Source: an uncultured bacterium
GTDB lineage: Bacteria > Fidelibacterota > Marinisomatia > Marinisomatales > Marinisomataceae
Direction of reading: 5' to 3'
NCBI GenBank assembly: GCA_943788675.1
Contig: CALSRE010000001.1
Coordinates: 299,400-363,399 of the forward strand
DNA: 64,000 nucleotides
In this document: piece after piece, positions 1 to 9,265 of the stretch
Layout: every line of letters starts with the position of its first letter
Numbering within the stretch: the stretch's first letter is position 1
Notes under the pieces: generated by a model
What the model was told of the DNA's origin: nothing
Database searches by the model: none
Seen by the model: only the letters and a program-made list of their open reading frames with translations
Program-made: the position numbers and the translations under genes

Positions 1-42
1 TTTTTTCATTTGATATGCATTATTATCTTTTTAGATAAATTT

Positions 43-951
43 ATGACTTCAAAACATTCACACAAAGCTATTGTTTTTGGTTCAATTAGTATTGACAAGA
101 TTATTAATAATCATGGTTCATTTCCAGATATTTTAGGGGGTTCAGCAGCTTATGCTCTTTTAGCAAATGAATCAAATACATGTGAACTCGTAGGAGTTGT
201 TGGTGATGATTTTCCAAATAGCCACTTCCAACTTCTATCAAATAATTCTTTATCTACTGAATCATTGACCCAATCCAAGGGTAGCACATTTTGTTGGGGA
301 GGAAAATATAAAGACGACTTTTCATCTAGAGAAACATTGTATGTAGATCCAGGGGTGTCAGAAGCCTATTTTCCTGAACTTTCTAATGAATCTAAAAATT
401 ACCCTTTCTTAATGTTGGGTAATACTGCTCCTCACTTACAAATTGAATTGTTGAATCAAATGAACAATAAACCATATGTTTTGTTAGATACTTTTAAGCT
501 ATATATAGATATCGCCAATGATGAATTAAAAGAGTTAATTAAGCGCGTTGACTTGTTCTGTATAAATTATAATGAAGCAATTGCGTTAACAGGTTTAGAC
601 GGTAAAAATATTCATGAAATGGCTAAAGCTATATTAGAGCTTGGGCCAAAAAGCTTAATAATCAAAGATGGAGAAAAAGGTTCATCGTATTTTGATTGCG
701 ACGATAATGTATTTGAAATAAAAGCATATCCATTAAAAGAAGTTATTGATACTACTGGTGCAGGAGATGCATATCTCGGAGGAATCTTGATGGGTAAACT
801 AAAAGGAATGCATATTTTTGAAGCAATAAAGGTTGGCGCAGTAATGGCATCTTTTTGTATAGAGGGTGTAGGCGTAGAAGGCTTATTAAATGTTTCAAAA
901 AAAGAATTTGAAGATAGATTGGACTGGATGAATTCCAACCATACTCCTTGA
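43..951 (+). CDS. PfkB-family carbohydrate/nucleoside kinase
   Basis: This is a ribokinase-fold sugar or nucleoside kinase that transfers phosphate from ATP to a hydroxyl of a small substrate in the cytoplasm. The N-terminal GGSAAYA substrate-side motif lies near residue 32, and the family's C-terminal signature DTTGAGDAYLGG starts at D236, with D242 as the expected catalytic base in the GAGD anion hole. At 302 aa it has normal family length. I chose the ATG at 43; a TTG at 10 would add 11 unlikely residues. No clear SD precedes it. The TPR gene follows after 53 bases on the same strand. The substrate cannot be told from sequence: adenosine-kinase-like, ribokinase-like or another sugar specificity are all possible. 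Confidence 0.85.
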   Translation: MTSKHSHKAIVFGSISIDKIINNHGSFPDILGGSAAYALLANESNTCELVGVVGDDFPNSHFQLLSNNSLSTESLTQSKGSTFCWGGKYKDDFSSRETLYVDPGVSEAYFPELSNESKNYPFLMLGNTAPHLQIELLNQMNNKPYVLLDTFKLYIDIANDELKELIKRVDLFCINYNEAIALTGLDGKNIHEMAKAILELGPKSLIIKDGEKGSSYFDCDDNVFEIKAYPLKEVIDTTGAGDAYLGGILMGKLKGMHIFEAIKVGAVMASFCIEGVGVEGLLNVSKKEFEDRLDWMNSNHTP

Positions 952-1004
952 AAACTCATTATAAAAATACTAACTTCCAAAATCATATAATAGGAGAACA
1001 AAAC

Positions 1005-2105
1005 ATGAATCATTTTAGAAATTTTTTTGCCACTGTAATTTTATTTTCAACACTCTTCGCTGGACAAGATTTAACTTCTGCTAAAATTAGAATAAATGAA
1101 AATGATTTAAAAGGCGCAGAAAGTTTTCTTCTTAAAGCTCTTGACCACCCTAAAGATAAATGGGAAGCTGCCTTTCATTTAGGCGACAAGGTATATCCAA
1201 ATCAAAAGGAGTGGGGGTTAGTTAAAAAATATATGGACATAGCTTTAACTTCCCCAAAAAGCTTAAAAATTAGACCTTCAAAAAATGATAGAAAAGTTGC
1301 AATGAATACTGCTGTCGAAAATTCCTTAATAAATTCATATAATATTATCTATCAGGATGCCTCTGGATACTTATCTAAATTAAATTCTTTTCAAACAGAG
1401 AAAGAAAGATTTGAATTGATAAACGAAGCAATCAACTTGTGTATTGTTGGTATTAATTTAAGTTCCAATCAACCAGGATTGTACGCATTGGCATCCATTT
1501 ACTCATCAGTGAAAGGTGATAAGGAAGCTACAAATAAATATATAAACCAGGCATTGGCAATTACAGACTTAACAAAGGAAACTAAAATTGCAATATTAAT
1601 GAGCGGTGGACAAAGCTTTGTAAGGATAGGAGAGTTTAATGAGGCGCTAAACTTTTATAATCAAGCGCTTAAAATTAATCCCAAAGAACCTTCCGTTCTA
1701 GAAAGTTTGGGGTCCTTGTACTTAGCACAAAGCAAGTATGATTTAGCTTTACAGTATTTAAACGAGGCACTCGACATTTCCACAGATGATAAAAAGAGAG
1801 TAGATTTATTTTTTAACAGAGGGTTAGTTTATTTAAAAATGAAGAATTTTGACGAAGCAGAGTATAATTTTGAAGAAGCATATTTTTTAGCCCCTGAAGA
1901 TTTGGAAGCATTGCTTGGACTAGCCCAGGCACTAGAAGAAGCCGAAAGATGGAGAAAAGCTAGAAATTACTACATGGAGTTAATTGACCAAAATCCTAAT
2001 GATCCACAATATTATTATGGAGTATATAGAACTTTTTTTGGCGAAGGTAGACTTGAAGATGCTCAAGAATATCTTAATAAAGCAACTGCGTTAAAATCAA
2101 ATTAA
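1005..2105 (+). CDS. Exported TPR-repeat protein
   Basis: This 366-aa protein starts with a hydrophobic signal peptide (about residues 1-20, ending near LFAGQ), so it is probably periplasmic or outer-membrane associated. The C-terminal half, from about residue 195, contains four to five tetratricopeptide repeats with the usual Ala/Gly/Tyr spacing (for example FNEALNFYNQALKINP and DEAEYNFEEAYFLAPED). TPR arrays mediate protein-protein contacts, and no catalytic motif is visible. The start is fixed by an SD (AGGAG, 992-996) eight bases before the ATG; an upstream TTG at 948 is in frame but would precede the SD. It probably shares a transcript with the PfkB gene. The function is unknown; a scaffold or assembly role is only a guess. 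Confidence 0.8.
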   Translation: MNHFRNFFATVILFSTLFAGQDLTSAKIRINENDLKGAESFLLKALDHPKDKWEAAFHLGDKVYPNQKEWGLVKKYMDIALTSPKSLKIRPSKNDRKVAMNTAVENSLINSYNIIYQDASGYLSKLNSFQTEKERFELINEAINLCIVGINLSSNQPGLYALASIYSSVKGDKEATNKYINQALAITDLTKETKIAILMSGGQSFVRIGEFNEALNFYNQALKINPKEPSVLESLGSLYLAQSKYDLALQYLNEALDISTDDKKRVDLFFNRGLVYLKMKNFDEAEYNFEEAYFLAPEDLEALLGLAQALEEAERWRKARNYYMELIDQNPNDPQYYYGVYRTFFGEGRLEDAQEYLNKATALKSN

Positions 2106-2115
2106 TATAGAATAA

Positions 2116-2144
2116 TACCAAGATTTTCTTGGTAGAAACTTTTT
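2116..2144 (+). terminator. Weak hairpin between convergent genes
   Basis: An 8-bp inverted repeat (TACCAAGA, 2116-2123, and TCTTGGTA, 2127-2134) has a 3-nt loop, with a T5 run at 2140-2144 five bases later. It lies 10 bases after the TPR gene stop and could end that transcript. A second dyad, CTAATGC/GCATTAG (2167-2173/2181-2187), lies nearer the convergent ggt gene. The stem is AT-rich and the T-run is displaced, so this is a tentative call. Confidence 0.35.
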
Positions 2145-2232
2145 ACTGATTTTTCAAGAATAACAGCTAATGCTCTATATGCATTAGCATTATCTCTAAA
2201 TCCAGCATAAAAATAATAGTAATATGTTAACT

Positions 2233-4026
2233 TTAATAAGTAATTGCTTCATTTCCATTTTGTGTTCCTCTTTTATCTGCGCCCGAAATAAATGAACCAT
2301 TTTTTCGTTGAATGCCATGTGTTCTTGCTAGATAAAAATTACCTGGCAAGTTTTTGTCATTGTAAAATGCATGATTTAACATTTTTAATTCATCAATTTT
2401 ATTTTGATCTAACGCGCCTTTTTCGTAAAAAATAAAATCAGGCAACCACTGTGAATGGGTTCTTGGAGTATCAATAGCTTCTTGTATATTTAAGTCATGA
2501 TCTAATACGCTGATAATGATTTGTAATACAGCTGTGATTATGCGAGATCCACCTGCAGCCCCAACCGTTAGTATTGATTGACCATTCTTATCTATTACTA
2601 AAGTAGGAGACATAGAGCTTAACGGACGCTTATAAGGTTGAATAGCATTTGCTTCTCCACCAATTAATCCAAATGCATTGGGAACATTGGGTTTTGCTGA
2701 GAAATCATCCATTTCATTATTCAATAAAAAACCAGCATTATCTACAATTTTTTTATTCCCATAACTAAAATTTATAGTAGTGGTAATACCAGCAGTATTC
2801 CCATCTTTGTCCATAACAGAGTAATGAGTTGTTTCTATGCTTTCATTTTTGGTTGTTCCAGCAGCAATGCTAGTGCTTGGTGTTGCTTTTTCAAGCGAGA
2901 TTAGACCTAATCTCTCTAATGCATAATCTTTTGAGGTAAGCATATTAATTGGATTACTCCAAAAGTCAGGATCTCCTAAATGTACAGCTCTATCAGCATA
3001 TGCTAATCTTTGAATTTCTGTTAATAGGTGAACAAATTCTGTTGAATTTCGTTCCATATTTTGTATATCAAAGTTTTCTAACATGTTAAGCATTTGAATT
3101 AATAGTACTCCACCAGAACTCGGTGGACCCATAGAAACAATAGTATAATCTTTATATGAACCCACTACAGGTTTTCTATAAACTGAATCATAATCTTTTA
3201 AATCTTGATAAGACATTAACCCATTATTTAATTTCATTTCATCAACAATATACTGAGCTGTTTTACCTTCATAAAAACCCTTATTACCATTTTTTGCTAT
3301 TCTACGTAGAGTATTTGCTAAATCTTTTTGAATAAAGATGTCTCCAGTTTTCCATTCGTCTATTTCATTTAACATTATTTCGTAGTCTTTAAAGTTTAAT
3401 TCTCCATTTTTAAATTTGTTTTCTAAATCAGTTATAACATTATCTTTATTTTTGATGAATATTTCTTTTGAGCCTGCATCTTTGATAAAATGATTTTTAT
3501 TAGTATCAAATCCACGAGCAGCTGTTGGTTCAATAGCAAAGCCATCATCTGCCAGATCAATAGCAGGTTGAAGTAGCTCATTTAAAGTAAATTTTCCAGA
3601 ACCATAATCGTTAAAAATTTTAATTAATCCATTAACTGTACCTGGAACTCCAGATGATATATGGGAGAACAGTGCAAGGTCGCGAACATAGTTACCATCT
3701 TTATCTAAGAACATATTTTCAAAAGAGAGTTTTGGAGCTTTTTCGCGGAAATCTAAGCTTATTAATTCTCCTTCAGCTGTTCGAGCAACCAAAAATCCTC
3801 CACCTCCCAAGTTTCCATTTGAGGGGGAGGTAACAGCAAGAGCAAAACCAGTAGCAACAATTGCATCAAAGGCATTTCCGCCATTCTTTAAAATATCAAT
3901 TCCTACTTGTGAAGCTATCCTTGAAGTAGAAGAAACCGCACCATTAGTATCCTTTTTTGGTTGGCCACAACCATGGATGAACATGGTCAAAAAAAGTATA
4001 ATGTTTATGATAGATTTTTTACGCAT
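2233..4026 (-). CDS. ggt: Gamma-glutamyltransferase (lipoprotein)
   Basis: Gamma-glutamyltranspeptidase, which cleaves the gamma-glutamyl bond of glutathione and related compounds and transfers the group to water or an acceptor. At 597 aa it has family length. The N-terminal nucleophile of the small subunit is T399, in the TTHYSV motif where the precursor cuts itself. The C-terminus (SGADKRGTQNGNEAITY) matches the normal family end (GADPRRDG...), so the gene is not truncated. A type II signal peptide ends at the lipobox MFIHGC, so I expect a lipid-anchored enzyme in the periplasm or on an outer-membrane face. The start has no SD. It sits downstream of the TonB receptor gene and is separated from it by a strong terminator, so it probably has its own promoter. 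Confidence 0.95.
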   Translation of the reverse strand: MRKKSIINIILFLTMFIHGCGQPKKDTNGAVSSTSRIASQVGIDILKNGGNAFDAIVATGFALAVTSPSNGNLGGGGFLVARTAEGELISLDFREKAPKLSFENMFLDKDGNYVRDLALFSHISSGVPGTVNGLIKIFNDYGSGKFTLNELLQPAIDLADDGFAIEPTAARGFDTNKNHFIKDAGSKEIFIKNKDNVITDLENKFKNGELNFKDYEIMLNEIDEWKTGDIFIQKDLANTLRRIAKNGNKGFYEGKTAQYIVDEMKLNNGLMSYQDLKDYDSVYRKPVVGSYKDYTIVSMGPPSSGGVLLIQMLNMLENFDIQNMERNSTEFVHLLTEIQRLAYADRAVHLGDPDFWSNPINMLTSKDYALERLGLISLEKATPSTSIAAGTTKNESIETTHYSVMDKDGNTAGITTTINFSYGNKKIVDNAGFLLNNEMDDFSAKPNVPNAFGLIGGEANAIQPYKRPLSSMSPTLVIDKNGQSILTVGAAGGSRIITAVLQIIISVLDHDLNIQEAIDTPRTHSQWLPDFIFYEKGALDQNKIDELKMLNHAFYNDKNLPGNFYLARTHGIQRKNGSFISGADKRGTQNGNEAITY

Positions 4027-4047
4027 TTTGTATTCTTAAAAGATAAT

Positions 4048-4078
4048 AAAAAGCCCCTACAAAAAGTAGAGGCTTTTT
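4048..4078 (-). terminator. Intrinsic terminator of the TonB-receptor gene
   Basis: On the minus strand, AAAAAGCC-T-CTAC pairs with GTAG-G-GGCTTTTT around a T5 loop. That is a 13-bp stem with one U-G wobble, ending in a T-run. It lies 24 bases past the stop of the TonB-dependent receptor and 22 bases before the ggt start, so it should separate the two transcripts. On the plus strand the wobble becomes a C/A mismatch, so it works best in the minus direction. Confidence 0.85.
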
Positions 4079-4102
4079 ATTTAATTGATTAAATATAAGC
4101 TT

Positions 4103-6889
4103 TTAAAGACTCATATCTAAACGTGAGTATACATAACGTCCACTAAATCCAAAAGGACTGTATCCAGAGTGTTGGAAAATTCCGTTAAAACTATTTATTT
4201 TAATAGTTTTATCAGGATATTGATCCAGTAGGTTATTAACACCGAATGACATTCTAAGTTGACTATTTACCTGGAATGAATATTCCATATCAACTGTCCA
4301 TTGAGCGCTAAGCACCTGCTCTCTTTCTACAGTGCCTGCTGGTATTGTAACCTGACCCCAACGATTCAGTTTTGCCATAAACGTTGAAGTTGGTTTTTGT
4401 AGCATAGCAGAGAATTGGAAGTTTTCTTTTGGTGATGAACTTTCATATCTCACTGTATTTTGTCTTCCAAGAAGTTCATTATCAGTGTAGTCTATAAGAC
4501 TTTCAGGAACATCAAGCTCACCTTTATTTGTAACTTCAGTGTCATTGAAATTCATCGCTGCTTTTAAAGTTAATGAACCCATAGCAACATCTTGTCTCAT
4601 AGAGGCAACAATATCAAGTCCTTTTGTTTCAGTATCAATACCATTAAAGAAGTATCTACCTGCAGCAGCTGGAACACCTCTAGCTGCAAAAAAGTCAACC
4701 ATTGAAGTAGTTCCTGACTTATTTTTGAAAGTTTCACTCATACTAATACGATCATCTACGTTAATTTGATATCCATCAACAGAAACAGAAAATTGATCAT
4801 CTTTGTATGTTAAACCAGCAGACACGTTGGTTGAAGTTTCAGGCTCAAGATCTTTTGATCCTAAAGATCTTGCTGCTTCAGTATCTACAGGGAAAGTACC
4901 TACTTCTAGCGGTACACCATCAATAAAGTTTGTAGCTATTGATGAGAAATAAGCTTCTTGAAGAGCAGGAGCTCTAAATCCAGTACTAAATGAACTTCTA
5001 GCAGCTACACCTTCCATGATTTCATATCTCATAGCAACTTTACCATTAGTTGTTGTACCAAAGTCACTGTAATTTTCAGTTCTTAGTGCTACATCCAATA
5101 ATAAATCTTCTCTTACTTTACCACTCATTTCAGCATATACACTAACAGCTTCTCTGTCTCGATCTTGCTCATTAGAAGGTGCTAATCCAGGTAAACATTG
5201 ACAACCAACAGCAGCGGAAGCGCCAGCATTTGGACCATCTAATACATCATATCCATAATCTGTATAACCAGCTTCTTCACCAGCTTCAATTGTGTAGTTT
5301 TCCATTCTCATTTCTGCACCAAATGCTAAATCAACAGGGCCAACAAATCCTGCCATGTCTCTTTGAGTACTTATATCAAAATTTATTGTAGTTTGGCTGT
5401 AACCAAGTGTACCTAAATCAAATTCAGATTGTTGGTTTGGACCAGTACCTGCAGTTGCATTGTGACTATTAACCATACCCCAAGCAAATTCATTGCTACC
5501 AGTATTTACACTTAGATCATAAGCCATACCATTATTCATAAGGCCTTTCATACCAACAGCTAAAGAAGTGTCAGTTAATTCAGGACTTATAAGTGGTAAG
5601 AAACCGTCTGGATACCAAGCTCGAAGAGTTCTATTGTCTTGCGCTCTTCTATAATAACAACCACTTTCACCATCTCTAGTATTCATACCACCAAATGCAT
5701 AAACAGTACCTCTTTCCATAGGGAAGCTACCATTGAACATTAAACTTACTTGTTCAAATTCACCCCCACCTATACGATGATTTTCTCTATCAAAGGCACG
5801 TTCTTGTTCATCCATTCCAGCAAAATACTGTCTTCTTGGATCTAGACCCGCACGATTTGTGCGGCCACCATCACGAATTTGACCACTAACATAAAGGTTT
5901 CCACCTAATACATTTAGCCCAGTTCCTCCATGAAGAATAAGGTTTTTACCATCTGTTTTTAAAACTTTTTCAACACCCGGACGAGCCCAGCCTCTATCAG
6001 CTGTGTATGGTTGGTAACCAGTACCATCATTTTCGTTAACATCCCATCCATATGTTGTATCATCTTGACCATCAATAAGGCCTTCACCGGCATTATATCC
6101 TCTTTCAAAATATGACAAATTTTGTCCAAAAGTCACACTAACGTCTGTTCCGCCGGTTTCTTTTAATACAAGATTAATAACTCCTGCTACTGCATCAGAA
6201 CCATATTGAGCTGCTGCACCGTCGCGAAGCACTTCAATTTTTTCAATTGCACTAGCTGGAATTGCATTTAAATCAACCTGTGTTGAACCACGACCAACAG
6301 AACCATTTACGTGGACTAAAGCACCTTGGTGACGTCTTTTACCATTTACTAGTACTAGAGTCTGATTAGGGGCCATCCCTCTTAAAGTTGCAGGTCTCAT
6401 ATGATCAGAACCATCAGTAATATAACTTTTTGGTGAATTATATGATGGTACAAGCGCTTGCAACAAGTCATTGGTTTCTGTGAAACCAGATGCACGAATT
6501 TCAAGCTCAGTGATAACTTCTACAGGAACAGATTGTTCATCAACATTTCTAGAAAATCTTGATCCTAATACTGAAACAGAGTTACCAGATACTGCACTTG
6601 ATGCTAATGCAAAATTAGCAGTTGCAGCACCATCTACATTTACAGAAACACTGGCAGATTCATATCCGATGTATGAAGCAGTAACCAAATATGTTCCACT
6701 TCCAACACTGTCGACTGAATAAGAACCGTCAGCTCCTGTTGCAGCACCAGATGATGTACCTTCAACCGTTACATTTGCACCAAATAGGGCATTCCCATTC
6801 TCATCAGTAACTGTACCTGATACTGAACTTTGTGCAAAGATAAAGCTTGAGATCATTACTAGCGCTATCATGTTATATAGCTTTCTCAT
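4103..6889 (-). CDS. TonB-dependent outer-membrane receptor
   Basis: A 928-aa outer-membrane beta-barrel receptor that takes up a ligand using energy passed from TonB. The order is: signal peptide (cleavage likely FIFA|QSS, near residue 19); a carboxypeptidase-regulatory-like beta-sandwich (SGTVTDENGNALFGANV, residues 23-110), typical of Bacteroidota-type receptors; a plug domain (IEKIEVLRDGAAAQYGSDAVAGVINL); then the barrel, ending YVYSRLDMSL. The ATG at 6889 is chosen because AAGGAA lies just upstream and a clean signal peptide follows; the in-frame ATG at 6913 precedes that SD. A 141-base upstream gap holds a promoter-like pair and a dyad. The ligand is unknown; siderophore, vitamin, oligosaccharide and peptide are all possible. 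No SusD-type partner is adjacent. Confidence 0.93.
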   Translation of the reverse strand: MRKLYNMIALVMISSFIFAQSSVSGTVTDENGNALFGANVTVEGTSSGAATGADGSYSVDSVGSGTYLVTASYIGYESASVSVNVDGAATANFALASSAVSGNSVSVLGSRFSRNVDEQSVPVEVITELEIRASGFTETNDLLQALVPSYNSPKSYITDGSDHMRPATLRGMAPNQTLVLVNGKRRHQGALVHVNGSVGRGSTQVDLNAIPASAIEKIEVLRDGAAAQYGSDAVAGVINLVLKETGGTDVSVTFGQNLSYFERGYNAGEGLIDGQDDTTYGWDVNENDGTGYQPYTADRGWARPGVEKVLKTDGKNLILHGGTGLNVLGGNLYVSGQIRDGGRTNRAGLDPRRQYFAGMDEQERAFDRENHRIGGGEFEQVSLMFNGSFPMERGTVYAFGGMNTRDGESGCYYRRAQDNRTLRAWYPDGFLPLISPELTDTSLAVGMKGLMNNGMAYDLSVNTGSNEFAWGMVNSHNATAGTGPNQQSEFDLGTLGYSQTTINFDISTQRDMAGFVGPVDLAFGAEMRMENYTIEAGEEAGYTDYGYDVLDGPNAGASAAVGCQCLPGLAPSNEQDRDREAVSVYAEMSGKVREDLLLDVALRTENYSDFGTTTNGKVAMRYEIMEGVAARSSFSTGFRAPALQEAYFSSIATNFIDGVPLEVGTFPVDTEAARSLGSKDLEPETSTNVSAGLTYKDDQFSVSVDGYQINVDDRISMSETFKNKSGTTSMVDFFAARGVPAAAGRYFFNGIDTETKGLDIVASMRQDVAMGSLTLKAAMNFNDTEVTNKGELDVPESLIDYTDNELLGRQNTVRYESSSPKENFQFSAMLQKPTSTFMAKLNRWGQVTIPAGTVEREQVLSAQWTVDMEYSFQVNSQLRMSFGVNNLLDQYPDKTIKINSFNGIFQHSGYSPFGFSGRYVYSRLDMSL

Positions 6890-6971
6890 TTTATTTCCTT
6901 TGTTTATGTACATATTATTAATATAAATCGTTGGTAAAAGCTTCGATCTTGTCGAAACAAATTACCCTTAG

Positions 6972-7007
6972 TTGACATAACTTAGTTTAAAGTGGGGTTT
7001 ATGTCAA
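6972..7007 (-). promoter_or_regulatory. Promoter and 9-bp inverted repeat upstream of the TonB receptor
   Basis: TTGACATAA (6972-6980) and TTATGTCAA (6999-7007) form perfect 9-bp inverted arms 18 bases apart. Read on the minus strand, one arm supplies TTGACA (7007-7002), and 17 bases later comes TAAGTT (6984-6979), a plausible sigma70-like -35/-10 pair. Both hexamers therefore lie within or next to the arms, which is where a repressor would compete with polymerase. A second small hairpin (TTCGA...TCGAA, 6942-6956) lies in the leader. Promoter activity and any regulator are inferred. Confidence 0.4.
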
Positions 7008-7030
7008 TAAATTATAAGAGAGAAAACTTT

Positions 7031-7759
7031 CTATCTTCTACTTCTTAATTTCATTAGGAGGTTTAGAATTTCAATATACAGCCATATGAGTGTAATCATT
7101 AAGCCAAAAGCTGCATACCATTCCATATATTTTGGCGCACCTTGTTCAGCGCCTGACTCGATAAAATCAAAATCTAAAACTAGATTCATTGATGCAATTC
7201 CAACAACAAAAACAGAAAATAAAATACCAGTAAGGCCGTTACCAAATAAAGATCCCATAAAAGAAATTCCAAAAAAGGATAGAACAAGATTAAGAACATA
7301 TACTATCAAGATTCCAAAAGTTGCTGAAAAAACACCAAGCCTAAAATTTTCTGTGGCTGCAATTAGTTTGTTTTTATAGAGAAATAATAAAGCTGCTAAA
7401 ATCCCAAAAGTTAATGCAATTGCTTGGTTGGCAATACCAGGATACATTGCATTCGCATAGGCAGATATACCTCCAAGGACAAGACCCTCAGCTAGACAAT
7501 AAAGCGGTACAGTATAGGGAGCTGATTTTTTATTAAATATTGTAATCATTAAAAGCACAAAAGTAAAAATGGTGACTGGCCAAAACAGCGCTAACCCAAG
7601 CTCTGGATTGTTCCAGGTATAAATGGCTGATGTCATCACAAGAAGCAAGCTCAAAGCAGTCTTGTTTACTGTTCCATCAATTGTCATTGCGGTTTCTCCA
7701 GAAACTCTTCGAGTATTTCTAAATGTGTTATTATTAAGTGCTGGATTAGCTGATCGCAT
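7031..7759 (-). CDS. Bax inhibitor-1/YccA-like membrane protein
   Basis: A 242-aa, roughly seven-helix inner-membrane protein. The N-terminus (MRSANPALNNNTFRN) followed by a hydrophobic body matches the bacterial 'Bax inhibitor-1-like' family (PF12811 type), commonly found as a single gene in Actinobacteria and FCB bacteria. Related BI-1 proteins are pH-sensitive calcium-leak channels; that role here is inferred from the fold. The start is supported by AGGAG six bases before the ATG. It lies 11 bases downstream of glyQS on the same strand and is probably co-transcribed with it, though the functional link is unclear. Confidence 0.8.
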   Translation of the reverse strand: MRSANPALNNNTFRNTRRVSGETAMTIDGTVNKTALSLLLVMTSAIYTWNNPELGLALFWPVTIFTFVLLMITIFNKKSAPYTVPLYCLAEGLVLGGISAYANAMYPGIANQAIALTFGILAALLFLYKNKLIAATENFRLGVFSATFGILIVYVLNLVLSFFGISFMGSLFGNGLTGILFSVFVVGIASMNLVLDFDFIESGAEQGAPKYMEWYAAFGLMITLIWLYIEILNLLMKLRSRR

Positions 7760-7770
7760 AGTTGCTCCTG

Positions 7771-9210
7771 TTAAATTTTATTGTCAGAAATAAATTGTAA
7801 GATTTTATCGCTAGAAACTCGCTGTTGCTCCATTGAATCACGCTCTCTGATTGTTACAGTGTCATTTTCTAATGTTTCATGATCAATAGTAATTCCAAAT
7901 GCAGTTCCTGCTTCATCTTGCCTATAATATCTTTTTCCAATAGAACCTTGCTCATCATACAGGCAATTATATCTAGCATTAATTATATTAAATAGGTTAT
8001 GAGCTTTTTCCGGTAAACCATCTTTTTTTAGTAATGGACAAATAACTGCTTTGTAGGGAGCTAAGTCAAAAGGAAGTTTTAATACAGTTCTATTATTTTC
8101 TTCATCTTCAAAATATGCTTCACAAAGAACCATAAGAAAAAGGCGATTTAAACCCGTTGAAGTTTCAATAATGTAAGGATGATATTTTTCATTTTTAATT
8201 TGATCAAAATACATCATATTTTTTCCAGATAATTTTTCATGTTCTTTTAAATCAAAATCAGTTCTATTATGAATTCCTTCAACTTCTCCCCATCCGAATG
8301 GAAAATTATATTCAATATCAAATGCGTCTTTAGCATAGTGAGCTAATGCCTCTTCTGAGTGTTGATGAAATTTTAAATTATCTTTATTGATTCCTAATTC
8401 TGAAGTATAAAAATCAATCCTTTTTTCTTTCCAAAGAGACATGTTTTTTTCATCTTCAGACGGATGCACAAAATATTGCATTTCCATTTGTTCAAATTCT
8501 CTAGTTCTAAATATAAAATTTCTAGCAACAATTTCATTACGAAAGGCCTTACCAATTTGTGCAATACCAAAAGGCACTTTAAGCCTCATAGAGTTTTGGA
8601 CAAGTAGGTAATTTATATAAATACCTTGGGCAGTTTCTGGACGTAAATAGATACTTTTACCAGTTTTTTCTGACGGCCCAGCATTGGTTTTGAACATTAG
8701 ATTAAATTGTGTAGCTGCAGTCCACTTGCCCACGTTGCCAGAAAATGGATCTATAACACCAGCGCTTTCCATTGCGCCACTGAACTTATCTGACTGAGAT
8801 AATAATATATTAGATATTTTGTCTATAGTTTCACTATCATTATTATTTTCAATAGACATTTGGCTACAAAGATTATCAATAACTGTGTTTTTCTGTTGCG
8901 ATAATAAGTCGTCAACTCTGTAACGTTTTTTATTATCCTTATTGTCAGTCATTGGATCATTAAAATTGGATACATGACCACTAGCTTCCCAAACATCAGG
9001 ATGAACCATAATTGAGCTATCTAATCCAACAATATTTGAATTGTGAGTCATTTCTTCCCACCATTTTTCAGATATGGATTTTTTTAAATCTACACCAAGA
9101 GGACCATAATCATAAGAAGCTTTCAATCCTCCGTAAATTTCAGAATTTGGAAATACAAAACCTTTACGTTTGCAAAGCGAAATAACTTTATCTAGATGTT
9201 TTTTGCTCAT
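7771..9210 (-). CDS. glyQS: Glycyl-tRNA synthetase (alpha2 type)
   Basis: Charges tRNA-Gly with glycine using ATP. At 479 aa this is the homodimeric, single-chain type of class II synthetase, not the GlyQ/GlyS alpha2beta2 type. The N-terminal YGGLKASYDYGPLG signature, motif 2 (FRNEIVARN, about residue 224, with FEQMEMQYF after it) and motif 3 (TGLNRLFL, about residue 354) are all present, as is a C-terminal anticodon-binding domain. An AGGAG lies 13 bases before the ATG, a long spacing. The yccA-like gene follows closely downstream. Confidence 0.97.
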   Translation of the reverse strand: MSKKHLDKVISLCKRKGFVFPNSEIYGGLKASYDYGPLGVDLKKSISEKWWEEMTHNSNIVGLDSSIMVHPDVWEASGHVSNFNDPMTDNKDNKKRYRVDDLLSQQKNTVIDNLCSQMSIENNNDSETIDKISNILLSQSDKFSGAMESAGVIDPFSGNVGKWTAATQFNLMFKTNAGPSEKTGKSIYLRPETAQGIYINYLLVQNSMRLKVPFGIAQIGKAFRNEIVARNFIFRTREFEQMEMQYFVHPSEDEKNMSLWKEKRIDFYTSELGINKDNLKFHQHSEEALAHYAKDAFDIEYNFPFGWGEVEGIHNRTDFDLKEHEKLSGKNMMYFDQIKNEKYHPYIIETSTGLNRLFLMVLCEAYFEDEENNRTVLKLPFDLAPYKAVICPLLKKDGLPEKAHNLFNIINARYNCLYDEQGSIGKRYYRQDEAGTAFGITIDHETLENDTVTIRERDSMEQQRVSSDKILQFISDNKI

Positions 9211-9265
9211 TTATTATGATTTGCTCCTAATTTTAAAAAAATATTTATGCTGATTACTATAGAGT

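Noticed and set aside
2116-2187. Dyads after the TPR gene as a CRISPR-like or repeat array
   Set aside because: Two unrelated short inverted repeats without spacers or copies; no CRISPR array or cas gene is present in the window.
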